Below, in pieces: positions 1-5,458 of a stretch of DNA of 13,276 bases. How positions within the stretch are numbered: the first letter of the stretch is position 1; every line of letters starts with the position of its first letter. Origin of the DNA: CAVTWS01 sp963738445. Its GTDB lineage: Bacteria > Actinomycetota > Acidimicrobiia > Acidimicrobiales > SHLQ01. The stretch is taken from NCBI GenBank assembly GCA_963738445.1, contig CAVTWS010000017.1:1-13276 (forward strand). Reading direction: 5' to 3'. The position numbers and the translations under genes were made by a program. The notes beneath the pieces are model-generated. The model did no database searches and had not been told where the DNA came from. It saw only the letters and a program-made list of their open reading frames with translations.

Positions 1-98
1 ACCAACTCGCTGCCGCCGTAGGCCGGCGGTGGAACGGGCAGCCACGGAGGCGCGACCACTCCGATTCGAAGCGGCGTCCCGCCGTTGTCCTCGATCAT
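1..98 (-). CDS. Glycosyltransferase, GT4 family (N-terminus only, runs off the left edge)
   Basis: An ATG at 98 on the minus strand opens a frame that continues to the window edge without a stop, about 32 residues. After a short polar start it reads RIGVVAPPWLPVPPPAYGG and then SEL. This is the first beta strand and glycine-rich loop that opens GT-B fold, GT4-type glycosyltransferases (usual pattern: R-[IV]-hydrophobics-PPW-PVPP-GYGG-[TS]-E), which transfer a sugar from a nucleotide-sugar donor. The sugar and acceptor cannot be told from this fragment. It diverges from aroC. A TACTGT hexamer ends 6 nt before the ATG, which supports this start and suggests a leaderless mRNA. The rest of the gene lies outside the window. 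Family is confident, exact function unknown. Confidence 0.75.
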   Translation of the reverse strand, partial: MIEDNGGTPLRIGVVAPPWLPVPPPAYGGSEL

Positions 99-129
99 CT
101 GTCGACAGTAGCCCCGGTCCGACAGGACC
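99..129. promoter_or_regulatory. Palindromes in the glycosyltransferase/aroC divergent region
   Basis: The 87-bp space between the two divergent starts holds a perfect 10-bp palindrome, CTGTCGACAG (99-108), which overlaps the glycosyltransferase -10 candidate. A hairpin-forming repeat GGTCC-GACA-GGACC follows at 116-129. The position fits an operator for the divergent pair, but no regulator can be named and short GC-rich palindromes also occur by chance. Confidence 0.3.
105..110 (-). promoter_or_regulatory. -10 element, probably leaderless promoter of the glycosyltransferase gene
   Basis: TACTGT on the minus strand is followed by 6 nt and then the ATG at 98. Transcription would begin at or next to the start codon. 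No good -35 hexamer is visible at 17-18 nt. The same hexamer precedes the SRAP gene. Confidence 0.45.
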
Positions 130-171
130 TTTGTCCCGATTCCGTCGACGTCGGCGACCGCGGGCGGCCGG

Positions 172-177
172 TAACCT
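172..177 (+). promoter_or_regulatory. -10 element, probably leaderless promoter of aroC
   Basis: TAACCT is followed by 8 nt (GGGCGGTC) and the aroC ATG at 186. There is no Shine-Dalgarno sequence of normal spacing, so a leaderless transcript is the simplest reading. No consensus -35 is seen. Confidence 0.45.
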
Positions 178-185
178 GGGCGGTC

Positions 186-1277
186 ATGTCCAGCAGCAGC
201 GGTGTCGCCTTCCGACTCACCACGTTCGGTGAATCGCACGGCGGCGGAGTCGGCGTGATCGTCGACGGGTGCCCACCTCGCCTGCCGCTCAGCGCGGAAC
301 AGATCCAGCACGACCTCGACCGGCGACGGCCGGGTCAGAGCCGTCTCGTCACCCAACGGGGCGAGACCGACACCGTCGAGATCCTCTCGGGAGTGGCCGA
401 CGGACACACGCTCGGCACCCCGATCGCCATGGTGGTGCGCAACCAGGACCACAACTCGGGTGCCTACGACCACCTGCGAGAGGTCTACCGACCATCCCAC
501 GCGGACTACACCTACGACGCCAAGTACGGCATCCGCGCCATCGCCGGCGGAGGGCGGGCCTCGGCTCGCGAGACCATCGGCCGAGTGGCCGCCGGCGCGG
601 TGGCCCGCCAGCTGCTCCACCGGCTCCACGGCATCGACGTGCTGGCGTGGGTCAGCCGAGTCCACACGATCGAGTCCTCCGTCGATCCCGCCACGCTGAC
701 GGCAGCAGCGATCGAAGCCACCCCGACCCGATGCCCCGATCCTGCCGCCGCCGAGGCCATGATCGCCGCGATCGAGTCCGCACGACGCAACGGCGATTCG
801 CTCGGCGGCGTCGTGGAGTGCGTGGCGCGCCGGGTGCCGCCGGGCCTCGGCGAACCCGTCTTCGACAAGCTCGATGCCGAGCTCGCCAAGGCCATGTTGT
901 CCCTACCCGCGGCCAAGGGATTCGAGATCGGGTCGGGCTTCGCCGGCACCTACATGACGGGCCTGGAGCACAACGACGCCTTCGAACCCGGCCCAGATGG
1001 CCGACCTCGCACTACCACCAACCGATCAGGCGGCATCCAAGGCGGTATCTCGAACGGCGCCGACCTGGTGTTCCGGGTGGCCTTCAAACCGACGGCGACG
1101 ATCGCCCGCGTGCAGCAGACCGTCACCGCGGGCAACGAACCGGTCGAGCTCGCCGCCCGCGGCCGTCACGACCCGTGCGTGCTCCCCCGCGCCGTCCCGA
1201 TCGTGGAGGCCGGCTGCCTCCTCGTCCTCGCCGACATGGTGCTCCGCCAGGCCGCCGTCGACCTTCTCCCCCGCTGA
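186..1277 (+). CDS. aroC: Chorismate synthase
   Basis: Last step of the shikimate pathway: anti-1,4-elimination of phosphate from EPSP to give chorismate, with reduced FMN as cofactor, in the cytoplasm. The 363-residue product has the normal family length. Family signatures are present in order: GESHG (15-19) followed by VDGCPP, RRRPGQ (46-51), HADYTYDAKYG (105-115), GGGRASARET (121-130) and RSGGIQGGISNG (280-291), covering the substrate/FMN-binding loops. The ATG is chosen because the conserved FRLTTFGESHG block starts nine residues in, as is usual. The frame stays open upstream of the ATG to the window edge, but that stretch has no family similarity and no start codon. No shikimate kinase or 3-dehydroquinate synthase gene follows; the gene stands alone and faces a convergent peptidase gene. 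Confidence 0.97.
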   Translation: MSSSSGVAFRLTTFGESHGGGVGVIVDGCPPRLPLSAEQIQHDLDRRRPGQSRLVTQRGETDTVEILSGVADGHTLGTPIAMVVRNQDHNSGAYDHLREVYRPSHADYTYDAKYGIRAIAGGGRASARETIGRVAAGAVARQLLHRLHGIDVLAWVSRVHTIESSVDPATLTAAAIEATPTRCPDPAAAEAMIAAIESARRNGDSLGGVVECVARRVPPGLGEPVFDKLDAELAKAMLSLPAAKGFEIGSGFAGTYMTGLEHNDAFEPGPDGRPRTTTNRSGGIQGGISNGADLVFRVAFKPTATIARVQQTVTAGNEPVELAARGRHDPCVLPRAVPIVEAGCLLVLADMVLRQAAVDLLPR

Positions 1278-1298
1278 CGGCCCCACCGGCGCTGATCA

Positions 1299-1343
1299 TC
1301 GGCCGGAGGCCGAGCTGGAGCTCACCTATCGGCCGGAGGCCGA
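1299..1343. terminator. Duplicated hairpin between convergent aroC and the M15 peptidase gene
   Basis: TCGGCCGGAGGCCGA, a 6-bp perfect stem with a GGA loop, occurs twice, at 1299-1313 and 1329-1343, exactly 30 bp apart. Between them lies another inverted repeat, GAGCT-GG-AGCTC (1312-1323). The second hairpin overlaps the last codons of the peptidase gene, whose stop is at 1326-1328. The place between convergent genes fits bidirectional termination. No T-run follows either stem, so it is not a classical intrinsic terminator. Confidence 0.5.
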
Positions 1344-2120
1344 GAAGTGCTGATAGTCGACCTCGCCGGACCAGTCGCCGCCCCACTCCCAGCCGATGGC
1401 GGCGAACGCGGCAGTCACGGCGTCTCCCGGATAGATGCCCCCCGTCACGATGACCGATCGATCGACGTACGGCGCGCCCTCGGGCGGGTCGACGAAGTCA
1501 CCATCGACATAGGGGTTCACCAACGGGTTGATGTCGATCGCCGTGCCATAGGCGTGGTTCGACCACACACCGGGACGGTACGCCACCTCCCGGCAGTTGA
1601 ACGCCGAGGTGTTGTTGGCGACCATCGAGGCCGGGTCCGATCCGGAGAAATCATCGACGAGACGCATCTGTTGGATCGGGAACCGGGCCTCGAACAGCGC
1701 CCCGAAGACCTGCACCAACTCGTCGGCCCACTCGGCCGCCACCACGAGCTCACCGACGCGTGGCTGACCGGCCGAGTCCCAATGCGTCATCAGCAGGTAG
1801 CGGAGATCGCCGAGAGCCACTGGGCAGCCCTCCCTCCACGAGGTGGACATGCGGCCGGCCAACGCGTCGTCGATCTCGTGGATCGAGGCCTCGAACGTCG
1901 GCACCGTCGAACTGGTCGACGTGGACAGCACCGTCGAACTGGTCGACGTGGACAGCACCGTCGAACTGGTCGACGTGGACGACACGATCGAGGTGGCCAC
2001 CGTCTCGAGCGGGAGCTCCGGCGCCCCGGCGTCGTCCGAACCGTCGGAACACCCGGACCCGGCGCCGGCCATCACCAGGGCGATCACGACCGAGGTCACG
2101 GCTCGAGGCCCGACACCCAC
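1326..2120 (-). CDS. M15-family D-Ala-D-Ala carboxypeptidase-like lipoprotein
   Basis: Probable secreted, lipid-anchored zinc peptidase acting on peptidoglycan peptides. From the GTG at 2120 the product is 264 residues. It has a hydrophobic signal segment ending in a lipobox-like GAGSGC (Cys24), then a Ser/Thr linker with three STSTSSTV repeats (about 47-73), then the catalytic domain. That domain shows SNHAYGTAIDINP (zinc-ligand candidates His179 and Asp186) and WEWGGDWSGEVDYQHF near the C-terminus (His248), the layout of VanY/M15C peptidases. The start is uncertain. The GTG at 2099 would leave no positive charge before the hydrophobic core, while 2120 adds one Arg. The gene starts 7 bp after the likely gcvT stop and has no promoter-like hexamer, so it is probably the last gene of the merR operon. 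Confidence 0.8.
   Translation of the reverse strand: MGVGPRAVTSVVIALVMAGAGSGCSDGSDDAGAPELPLETVATSIVSSTSTSSTVLSTSTSSTVLSTSTSSTVPTFEASIHEIDDALAGRMSTSWREGCPVALGDLRYLLMTHWDSAGQPRVGELVVAAEWADELVQVFGALFEARFPIQQMRLVDDFSGSDPASMVANNTSAFNCREVAYRPGVWSNHAYGTAIDINPLVNPYVDGDFVDPPEGAPYVDRSVIVTGGIYPGDAVTAAFAAIGWEWGGDWSGEVDYQHFSASGR
1901..1981 (-). repeat. 27-bp tandem repeat, three copies, inside the M15 lipoprotein gene
   Basis: Three head-to-tail 27-bp units at 1901-1927, 1928-1954 and 1955-1981 differ only at the last base of the third. Each encodes a nine-residue STSTSSTVL-type unit of the Ser/Thr linker between lipid anchor and catalytic domain. The near identity implies recent duplication. Copy number may vary by replication slippage, which would change linker length without breaking the frame. 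Confidence 0.9.
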
Positions 2121-2127
2121 CTCGTGG

Positions 2128-3217
2128 TCAGCCCGGCGATCGGCGCCCGACGAAGGGCGGCCGCACCACCTCGGCCTCGAGCAGGGTGCCGCGGACATCG
2201 ACCTGCACCGCATCGCCGATCTGGATGTCCGGCGTCAGGAACGCCAAGGCGATACCCCGCTCCAACATCGGTGAGAAGTTGCCACTGCTCACCACTCCGA
2301 CGGGTTCGCCGTGGGCGAGCACGGTCTGGCCATCCCGGGGTGGTCGGCGCCCGTCGACCACGAGGGCCCGAAGGCGTCGGTGTGGGCCGGACTCGCGTTC
2401 GGCCGCCAGGGCCGCCCGGCCCCGGAACGACGGCTTGTCCCACCCCACCACCCAGCCCAATCCGGCCTGGAGCGGCGTGATGCCCGGGACCCAACTCGTG
2501 CCCATGGAGCGGCAGCGCCGCCTCCAGGCGCAGGGTGTCACGGGCGCCGAGACCCGCCGGTGCGAGTCCTTCCGCGAGCAACGCCCGCCACACCGACGCC
2601 GCCGCATCGGCGGGGACGGCGATCTCGACTCCGTCCTCACCGGTGTACCCGGTGCCGGCGACGACGCACGGAGCACCGGCAACCTCGATCCCACCGACCA
2701 CGCGGAAGCGGCCGACCTCCGCCGCGCCCACAGAAATGGCCGCCAGCCGCGCCCGGGCGTTCGGACCTTGGACAGCGATGATGGCCCGGGACGACGTCAC
2801 ATCCTCGGCGCGGACGCCGCTCTCGGCCAGCGCCGCCACCACCCGCGATGTGTTGGACGCGTTGGGCATCACATCGAACAACTCGGGCTCGCGCCACCAG
2901 ACGATGATGTCGTCGAGAACCGACGCATCGGCGTCGTCCAGGAGATGGGTGTATTGCGCCTGACCGGGCGCGACGCGGCCGAGATCGTTGGTGAACGCCT
3001 GCTGCAGGGAAGCGAACGCCGCCGCGCCCGTCACCCGAACGGTACCGAGATGGCTCACGTCGAACACGACAGCGTCGCCGCGGCATGCCCGGTGCTCATC
3101 GAGGGTCCCCGACGGGTAGGCCAGCGGCATGTCCCAGCCGCCGAAGGGCACCATCTTGGCGCAAAGCGACCGGTGCGCGGCATCAAGTGGCGAGTGCAGC
3201 AAGGCGCCGCTCGTCAC
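2128..3217 (-). CDS. gcvT: Aminomethyltransferase (glycine cleavage T-protein), frameshifted in this sequence
   Basis: The T-protein releases ammonia from aminomethyl-lipoyl GcvH and passes the one-carbon unit to tetrahydrofolate. The first part (3217 to about 2490) shows MVPFGGWDMP, FDVSHLG, FTNDLGRVAPGQAQYT (family catalytic Asp), GTGYTGEDGVEI and DTLRLEAALPLHGHELGPG. Family similarity then jumps to the next frame, which reads ITPLQAGLGWVVGWDKPSF and continues through a normal C-terminal domain to a TGA at 2128-2130. The two parts together give about 363 residues, the usual length. Without the shift, the first frame runs to 2096 and ends in an unrelated tail. Either a sequencing or assembly error in a G/C run or a true mutation explains this. 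The GTG start overlaps the stop of the upstream gene by 4 nt (GTGA). gcvH lies upstream in the same cluster; gcvP is not in the window. Confidence 0.88.
2482..2494 (-). other. gcvT: Site of the +1 frameshift in gcvT
   Basis: On the minus strand the stretch TTGGGTCCCGGGC contains three short homopolymers (GGG, CCC, GGG). One base must be skipped or removed here to join HELGPG to ITPLQAG. For example, deleting one G gives HELVPGITPLQAG. The exact extra base cannot be fixed because several single-base deletions restore the family sequence. Confidence 0.8.
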
Positions 3218-3612
3218 GCGGCGGCCCCGGGAGCGACGATCACCGGAGTCGGGCCCAACGCCGACCCGGCGCCCGCCAGGTGGCCGTACTTGAGGTGGAG
3301 TCGGGCCACGTCACGGATGTAGAGGACCGTGAGGGGCAACTCGGGATATCGCTCCCGGAACGTCCGGATCTTGCGGTTCTTCTTGGTCACCAGCGCCTGA
3401 CGCATGGTGGTGAGCTCGATGTAGGTGCCGTAGTCCGGCAGGAAGAAATCAGGCGTGAACGCCCACAGCGGCTTCCCATCGGCACTTTCCGCGAGCACGA
3501 AGGTGGTGGGTTCGTAGCGCCAACGCACACCGTAGAACTCGAAGATGGCGGCGAGAAGTTGCTCGCTCTCATGGGCGAACGACGGTGGGTCGACGGGCGC
3601 CGGGGAGATCAT
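3214..3612 (-). CDS. Small PD-(D/E)XK nuclease-like protein of unknown function
   Basis: A 132-residue protein starting with ATG at 3612. It reads like a compact restriction-endonuclease-fold domain: an N-terminal helix (FAHESEQLLAAIFEFYGV, 12-29), then TPDFFLPDYGTYIELTTM with Asp55 and Glu66 at the motif II and III positions, then a basic helix (TKKNRKIRTFRERYP) and a last strand LTVLYIRD. The usual Lys two residues after the Glu is Thr68; Lys77, Lys78 or Lys81 could substitute, or the domain may be inactive. It overlaps the upstream merR stop by 4 nt (ATGA) and the downstream gcvT start by 4 nt (GTGA), so all three are probably translated as a coupled unit. The fold assignment is inferred from motif spacing. 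No function is recognised and a DNA- or RNA-related role is only a guess. Confidence 0.8.
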   Translation of the reverse strand: MISPAPVDPPSFAHESEQLLAAIFEFYGVRWRYEPTTFVLAESADGKPLWAFTPDFFLPDYGTYIELTTMRQALVTKKNRKIRTFRERYPELPLTVLYIRDVARLHLKYGHLAGAGSALGPTPVIVAPGAAA

Positions 3613-4124
3613 TCTCCGGCGACTCGGCGACCGTAGGACTCCTGGTCGTCCACCGCTGCCCGTTCGACCTCGTCGACGTCGAACAGGGCCACGATCCGGG
3701 CGTCGACCTCGTCCTTGACGCCGCCGAGCGGAAGGATGTTCAACACGCCCTGCCCCTTGCGCAGCAGGTCGATGATCTCGCCGTCGGTGCGGACGAGCAC
3801 CGAGTTGGCGCCGCTGATGACCAGGTTGACAGTGGTGACGTCCTCGCCGAGGTGGTCGCGGAGGTAGTTGAAGACCTCCCGCACCGATTCGAGCTTGATC
3901 CCGGCGTCGAGCAGGCTCTTGATGGCCTTGAGCTCGAGGAGGTCCCGGTAGGAGTACCGCCGGCGACTCCCCGATCCGTGGGCATCGGCCACGGTCGGAC
4001 GCACCAGATCGGTGCGAGCCCAGTAGTCGAGCTGGCGGTACGTGATGCCGACGATCTCGGCGGCGTGGCGGCCGCTGTAGCTGCGGACGACCTCGGCGAG
4101 CTCGGGCGATTCGTTGGTGGTCAT
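3609..4124 (-). CDS. MerR-family transcriptional regulator (Rv1830-type)
   Basis: A 171-residue DNA-binding protein. The N-terminal winged helix-turn-helix is typical of MerR: SGRHAAEIVGITYRQLDYWART (18-39), then RRRYSYRDLLELKAIKSLLDAGIKL (54-78). The C-terminal part (about 98-145) is a small domain with LVISGANSVLVRTDGEIIDL and no metal-binding cysteines, so the ligand is unknown. The ATG at 4124 is set by a strong Shine-Dalgarno GAAGGAG five nt upstream; a start further upstream would be out of the conserved domain. Its gene has its own consensus promoter (TTGACG-N17-TACGCT, 4247-4219) and an unusually structured leader. Three tandem palindromes lie just upstream and could be its own operators. 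From established knowledge, its mycobacterial counterpart sits in the garA-Rv1828-Rv1829-Rv1830 cluster. It heads an operon with the PD-(D/E)XK-like gene and gcvT. Confidence 0.92.
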   Translation of the reverse strand: MTTNESPELAEVVRSYSGRHAAEIVGITYRQLDYWARTDLVRPTVADAHGSGSRRRYSYRDLLELKAIKSLLDAGIKLESVREVFNYLRDHLGEDVTTVNLVISGANSVLVRTDGEIIDLLRKGQGVLNILPLGGVKDEVDARIVALFDVDEVERAAVDDQESYGRRVAGE

Positions 4125-4142
4125 GGCCGCTCCTTCGCCGCT

Positions 4143-4171
4143 CCTTGTCCCCGAACGAGGGCGGGACAAGG
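4143..4171 (-). promoter_or_regulatory. Inverted repeat in the merR leader, next to the ribosome binding site
   Basis: CCTTGTCCC (4143-4151) and GGGACAAGG (4163-4171) form a perfect 9-bp stem with an 11-nt loop. It lies downstream of the predicted transcription start and ends about 7 nt before the Shine-Dalgarno sequence. It could be an RNA hairpin that tunes translation or a protein operator. Its half-sites share TGTCC/GGACA with the tandem palindromes at 4261-4334. Confidence 0.55.
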
Positions 4172-4174
4172 GCA

Positions 4175-4195
4175 CGACCGTTGGTCACACGGTCG
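4175..4195 (-). promoter_or_regulatory. Second inverted repeat in the merR leader
   Basis: CGACCGT (4175-4181) and ACGGTCG (4189-4195) make a perfect 7-bp stem with a 7-nt loop, three nt from the 4143-4171 repeat. The two hairpins would follow each other in the leader RNA. No known riboswitch class is recognised. Confidence 0.45.
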
Positions 4196-4218
4196 AAACT
4201 ACGCGTGTGTCATCTACG

Positions 4219-4247
4219 AGCGTACGGCTCCGCGCTCGCCGCGTCAA
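4219..4247 (-). promoter_or_regulatory. Sigma70-type promoter of the merR operon
   Basis: On the minus strand TTGACG (4247-4242) and TACGCT (4224-4219) are separated by exactly 17 nt, the consensus layout for the housekeeping sigma factor. Transcription would start near 4212 and give a leader of about 88 nt. This is the only promoter in the window with both elements near consensus. Confidence 0.65.
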
Positions 4248-4260
4248 CGATCGCGCGCTG

Positions 4261-4334
4261 CGTGTCCGGGGACACGCGCGGCGGTCCTGCGTGTCCGGGG
4301 ACACGCGCGGCGGTCGTGCGTGTCCGAGGACACG
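4261..4334. repeat. Three tandem palindromes, 29-bp period, between the DUF151 gene and merR
   Basis: CGTGTCCGGGGACACG lies at 4261-4276 and again at 4290-4305, and a one-base variant (CGTGTCCGAGGACACG) at 4319-4334. Each is a 7-bp stem with a 2-nt centre. The first two are followed by nearly identical 13-bp spacers, so the period is 29 bp. The array begins right after the stop of the DUF151 gene (4336-4338) and ends 13 bp short of the merR -35 box. It may be a set of operators, a transcription barrier for the upstream gene, or a dispersed palindromic repeat family. Confidence 0.85.
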
Positions 4335-4335
4335 A

Positions 4336-4821
4336 TCAGGACTCGAAGTCCTCGGGGCTGATCTGGTCGATGAACTCCCGGAACTCCTCGACCACCCGTT
4401 CGGTGTCATCGGATTTCTCGCCCTCGACGAAAGCGGCGTCGGCCATGACCGCATCGGAGGCGAACACGGGCGAGCTGGCCCGCACGGCGAGCGCGATCGC
4501 ATCCGAGGGCCGACTCGAGACGACCCGTTCCCCAGCCGGTGTCTTCAGGTACAACTCGGCGAAGAACGTGCGGTCCTTCACCTCGGTGACGACGACCTTG
4601 GTCACCTCGGCGCCCGCCTCCCCGAGGGCCAGGAGGAACAGGTCATGGGTCATGGGACGGGGGGTCTCCACGCCGTCGAGCGCCAAGGCGATGGCGGTCG
4701 CCTCGGGGCCACCGATGAAGATCGGGAGCAGCCGTTCCGAGCCGCCCATCTCCCTCAACAAGACGATGGGGCTGTTGGTCGGCAGCTCGACCCGTACGCC
4801 CATGACCTCCATCTCGACCAT
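4336..4821 (-). CDS. Bifunctional nuclease family protein (DUF151/BFN domain)
   Basis: A 161-residue cytoplasmic protein. The DUF151 core is complete: a beta-rich start VEMEVMGVRVELPTNSPIVLL, then LLPIFIGGPEATAIALAL (31-48), MTHDLFLLALGEAGAEVTKV (57-76), FFAELYL (86-92) and SSRPSDAIALAVR (102-114). The acidic tail (131-161) resembles tails seen in the family. Members are reported to have DNase and RNase activity, but the physiological role is poorly known and activity here is not shown. It is the counterpart of mycobacterial Rv1829 by position. The ATG at 4821 lies 9 nt after the hpt stop, and a TAGGGT hexamer overlapping that stop could drive a separate leaderless mRNA. Three palindromes follow the gene directly. 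Confidence 0.93.
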   Translation of the reverse strand: MVEMEVMGVRVELPTNSPIVLLREMGGSERLLPIFIGGPEATAIALALDGVETPRPMTHDLFLLALGEAGAEVTKVVVTEVKDRTFFAELYLKTPAGERVVSSRPSDAIALAVRASSPVFASDAVMADAAFVEGEKSDDTERVVEEFREFIDQISPEDFES

Positions 4822-4827
4822 GCTCGA

Positions 4828-4833
4828 ACCCTA
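4828..4833 (-). promoter_or_regulatory. -10 element overlapping the hpt stop, before the DUF151 gene
   Basis: TAGGGT on the minus strand starts with the hpt stop codon TAG (4833-4831). It is followed by 6 nt and the ATG at 4821. The spacing fits a leaderless transcript. No clear -35 is visible inside hpt. Confidence 0.4.
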
Positions 4834-5454
4834 ACCTGGTCCCGGCCCGCTGACCCAGCGCGCCCGGCCGGAGTTGCCCGCCCCGTACAGCTGCGAGACC
4901 CAGGCATCGGGGTCCCGTTCCACCGTGGCGCGATCGCCGGCGGCAACGAACGGCAGGTTACGGTACCGGCCGTCGTGGTCGAGCCCGTGGCCCACGGCGT
5001 AGATGTCGTCGATCTCGAGGCCCACATAGTCGATGGCCTCGGGCACGATGCGGCTCACCCGGCGGTCGAGCATCGTGCAGACCCGGACGTTGCGGGCACC
5101 ACGGCCGGCAACGACCTGACGGACGTAGGCCACCGTGAGCCCGGTGTCGACCACATCCTCGACCAGCACGACGTCTCGCCCCCCGACATCGGCGTCGAGG
5201 TCTTTGACCAGTCGGACCCGCCCGGTTCCCGGTGCGTACGACGAGATGGCCAGGAAGTCGATCTCGACCGGCACGCTCACCCGGCGAGCGATGTCGGCCA
5301 GCGTGAACAGCGCACCGCGAAGGATGCCCACCAGGACGACGCCGTCGGGATGGTCCCGGTCGATCTCGGCGGCGAGACGGCGTGCCGCGGCGGCCAGCGC
5401 GACGGCGTCGGCGACCACGACGGGACACCCTGGGGCCGCCGGTTCGTCGGTCAC
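4831..5454 (-). CDS. hpt: Hypoxanthine (guanine) phosphoribosyltransferase
   Basis: Purine salvage enzyme that joins hypoxanthine or guanine to PRPP to give IMP or GMP, in the cytoplasm. The 207-residue product shows VGILRGALF (42-50, pyrophosphate-binding loop), the PRPP-binding motif VVLVEDVVDTGLTV (95-108) with the acidic pair Glu99-Asp100, and VGHGLDHDGRYRNLP (154-168), which matches the base-binding and C-terminal region of bacterial HPRTs. The GTG start at 5454 lies 4 nt after the ftsR stop with no clear Shine-Dalgarno, so translation is probably coupled. The C-terminus is about 20-25 residues longer than many relatives. In mycobacteria hpt is not part of the garA cluster, so its place between ftsR and the DUF151 gene is a local arrangement. 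Confidence 0.93.
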   Translation of the reverse strand: MTDEPAAPGCPVVVADAVALAAAARRLAAEIDRDHPDGVVLVGILRGALFTLADIARRVSVPVEIDFLAISSYAPGTGRVRLVKDLDADVGGRDVVLVEDVVDTGLTVAYVRQVVAGRGARNVRVCTMLDRRVSRIVPEAIDYVGLEIDDIYAVGHGLDHDGRYRNLPFVAAGDRATVERDPDAWVSQLYGAGNSGRARWVSGPGPG

Positions 5455-5458
5455 CGGA

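Noticed and set aside
13..29. Inverted repeat CCGCCG/CGGCGG as a terminator
   Set aside because: It lies inside the glycosyltransferase coding sequence (codons for PPPAYGG) and has no T-run.
29..232. Plus-strand open frame overlapping the aroC start
   Set aside because: Arg-rich translation without any recognisable motif. It crosses the divergent promoter region and overlaps aroC and the glycosyltransferase start.
1901..1981. CRISPR-like array
   Set aside because: The three units are directly adjacent without spacers and stay in frame within a protein linker.
1347..2480. Long plus-strand open frame opposite the M15 peptidase and gcvT genes
   Set aside because: It is a GC-rich shadow frame with Arg/Gly/Pro-rich low-complexity translation and no family features, while the minus strand has clear domains.
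2482..2494. Programmed +1 frameshift in gcvT, perhaps helped by tRNA-Pro(GGG) at the CCC codon
   Set aside because: There is no following stop codon at the slip site, no obvious stimulator, and the CCC is followed by G rather than C. gcvT is not known for recoding. A sequencing error or mutation is simpler.
4261..4334. CRISPR array or transposon ends
   Set aside because: The spacers are nearly identical to each other, there are only three units, no cas or transposase gene is nearby, and the units are palindromes.
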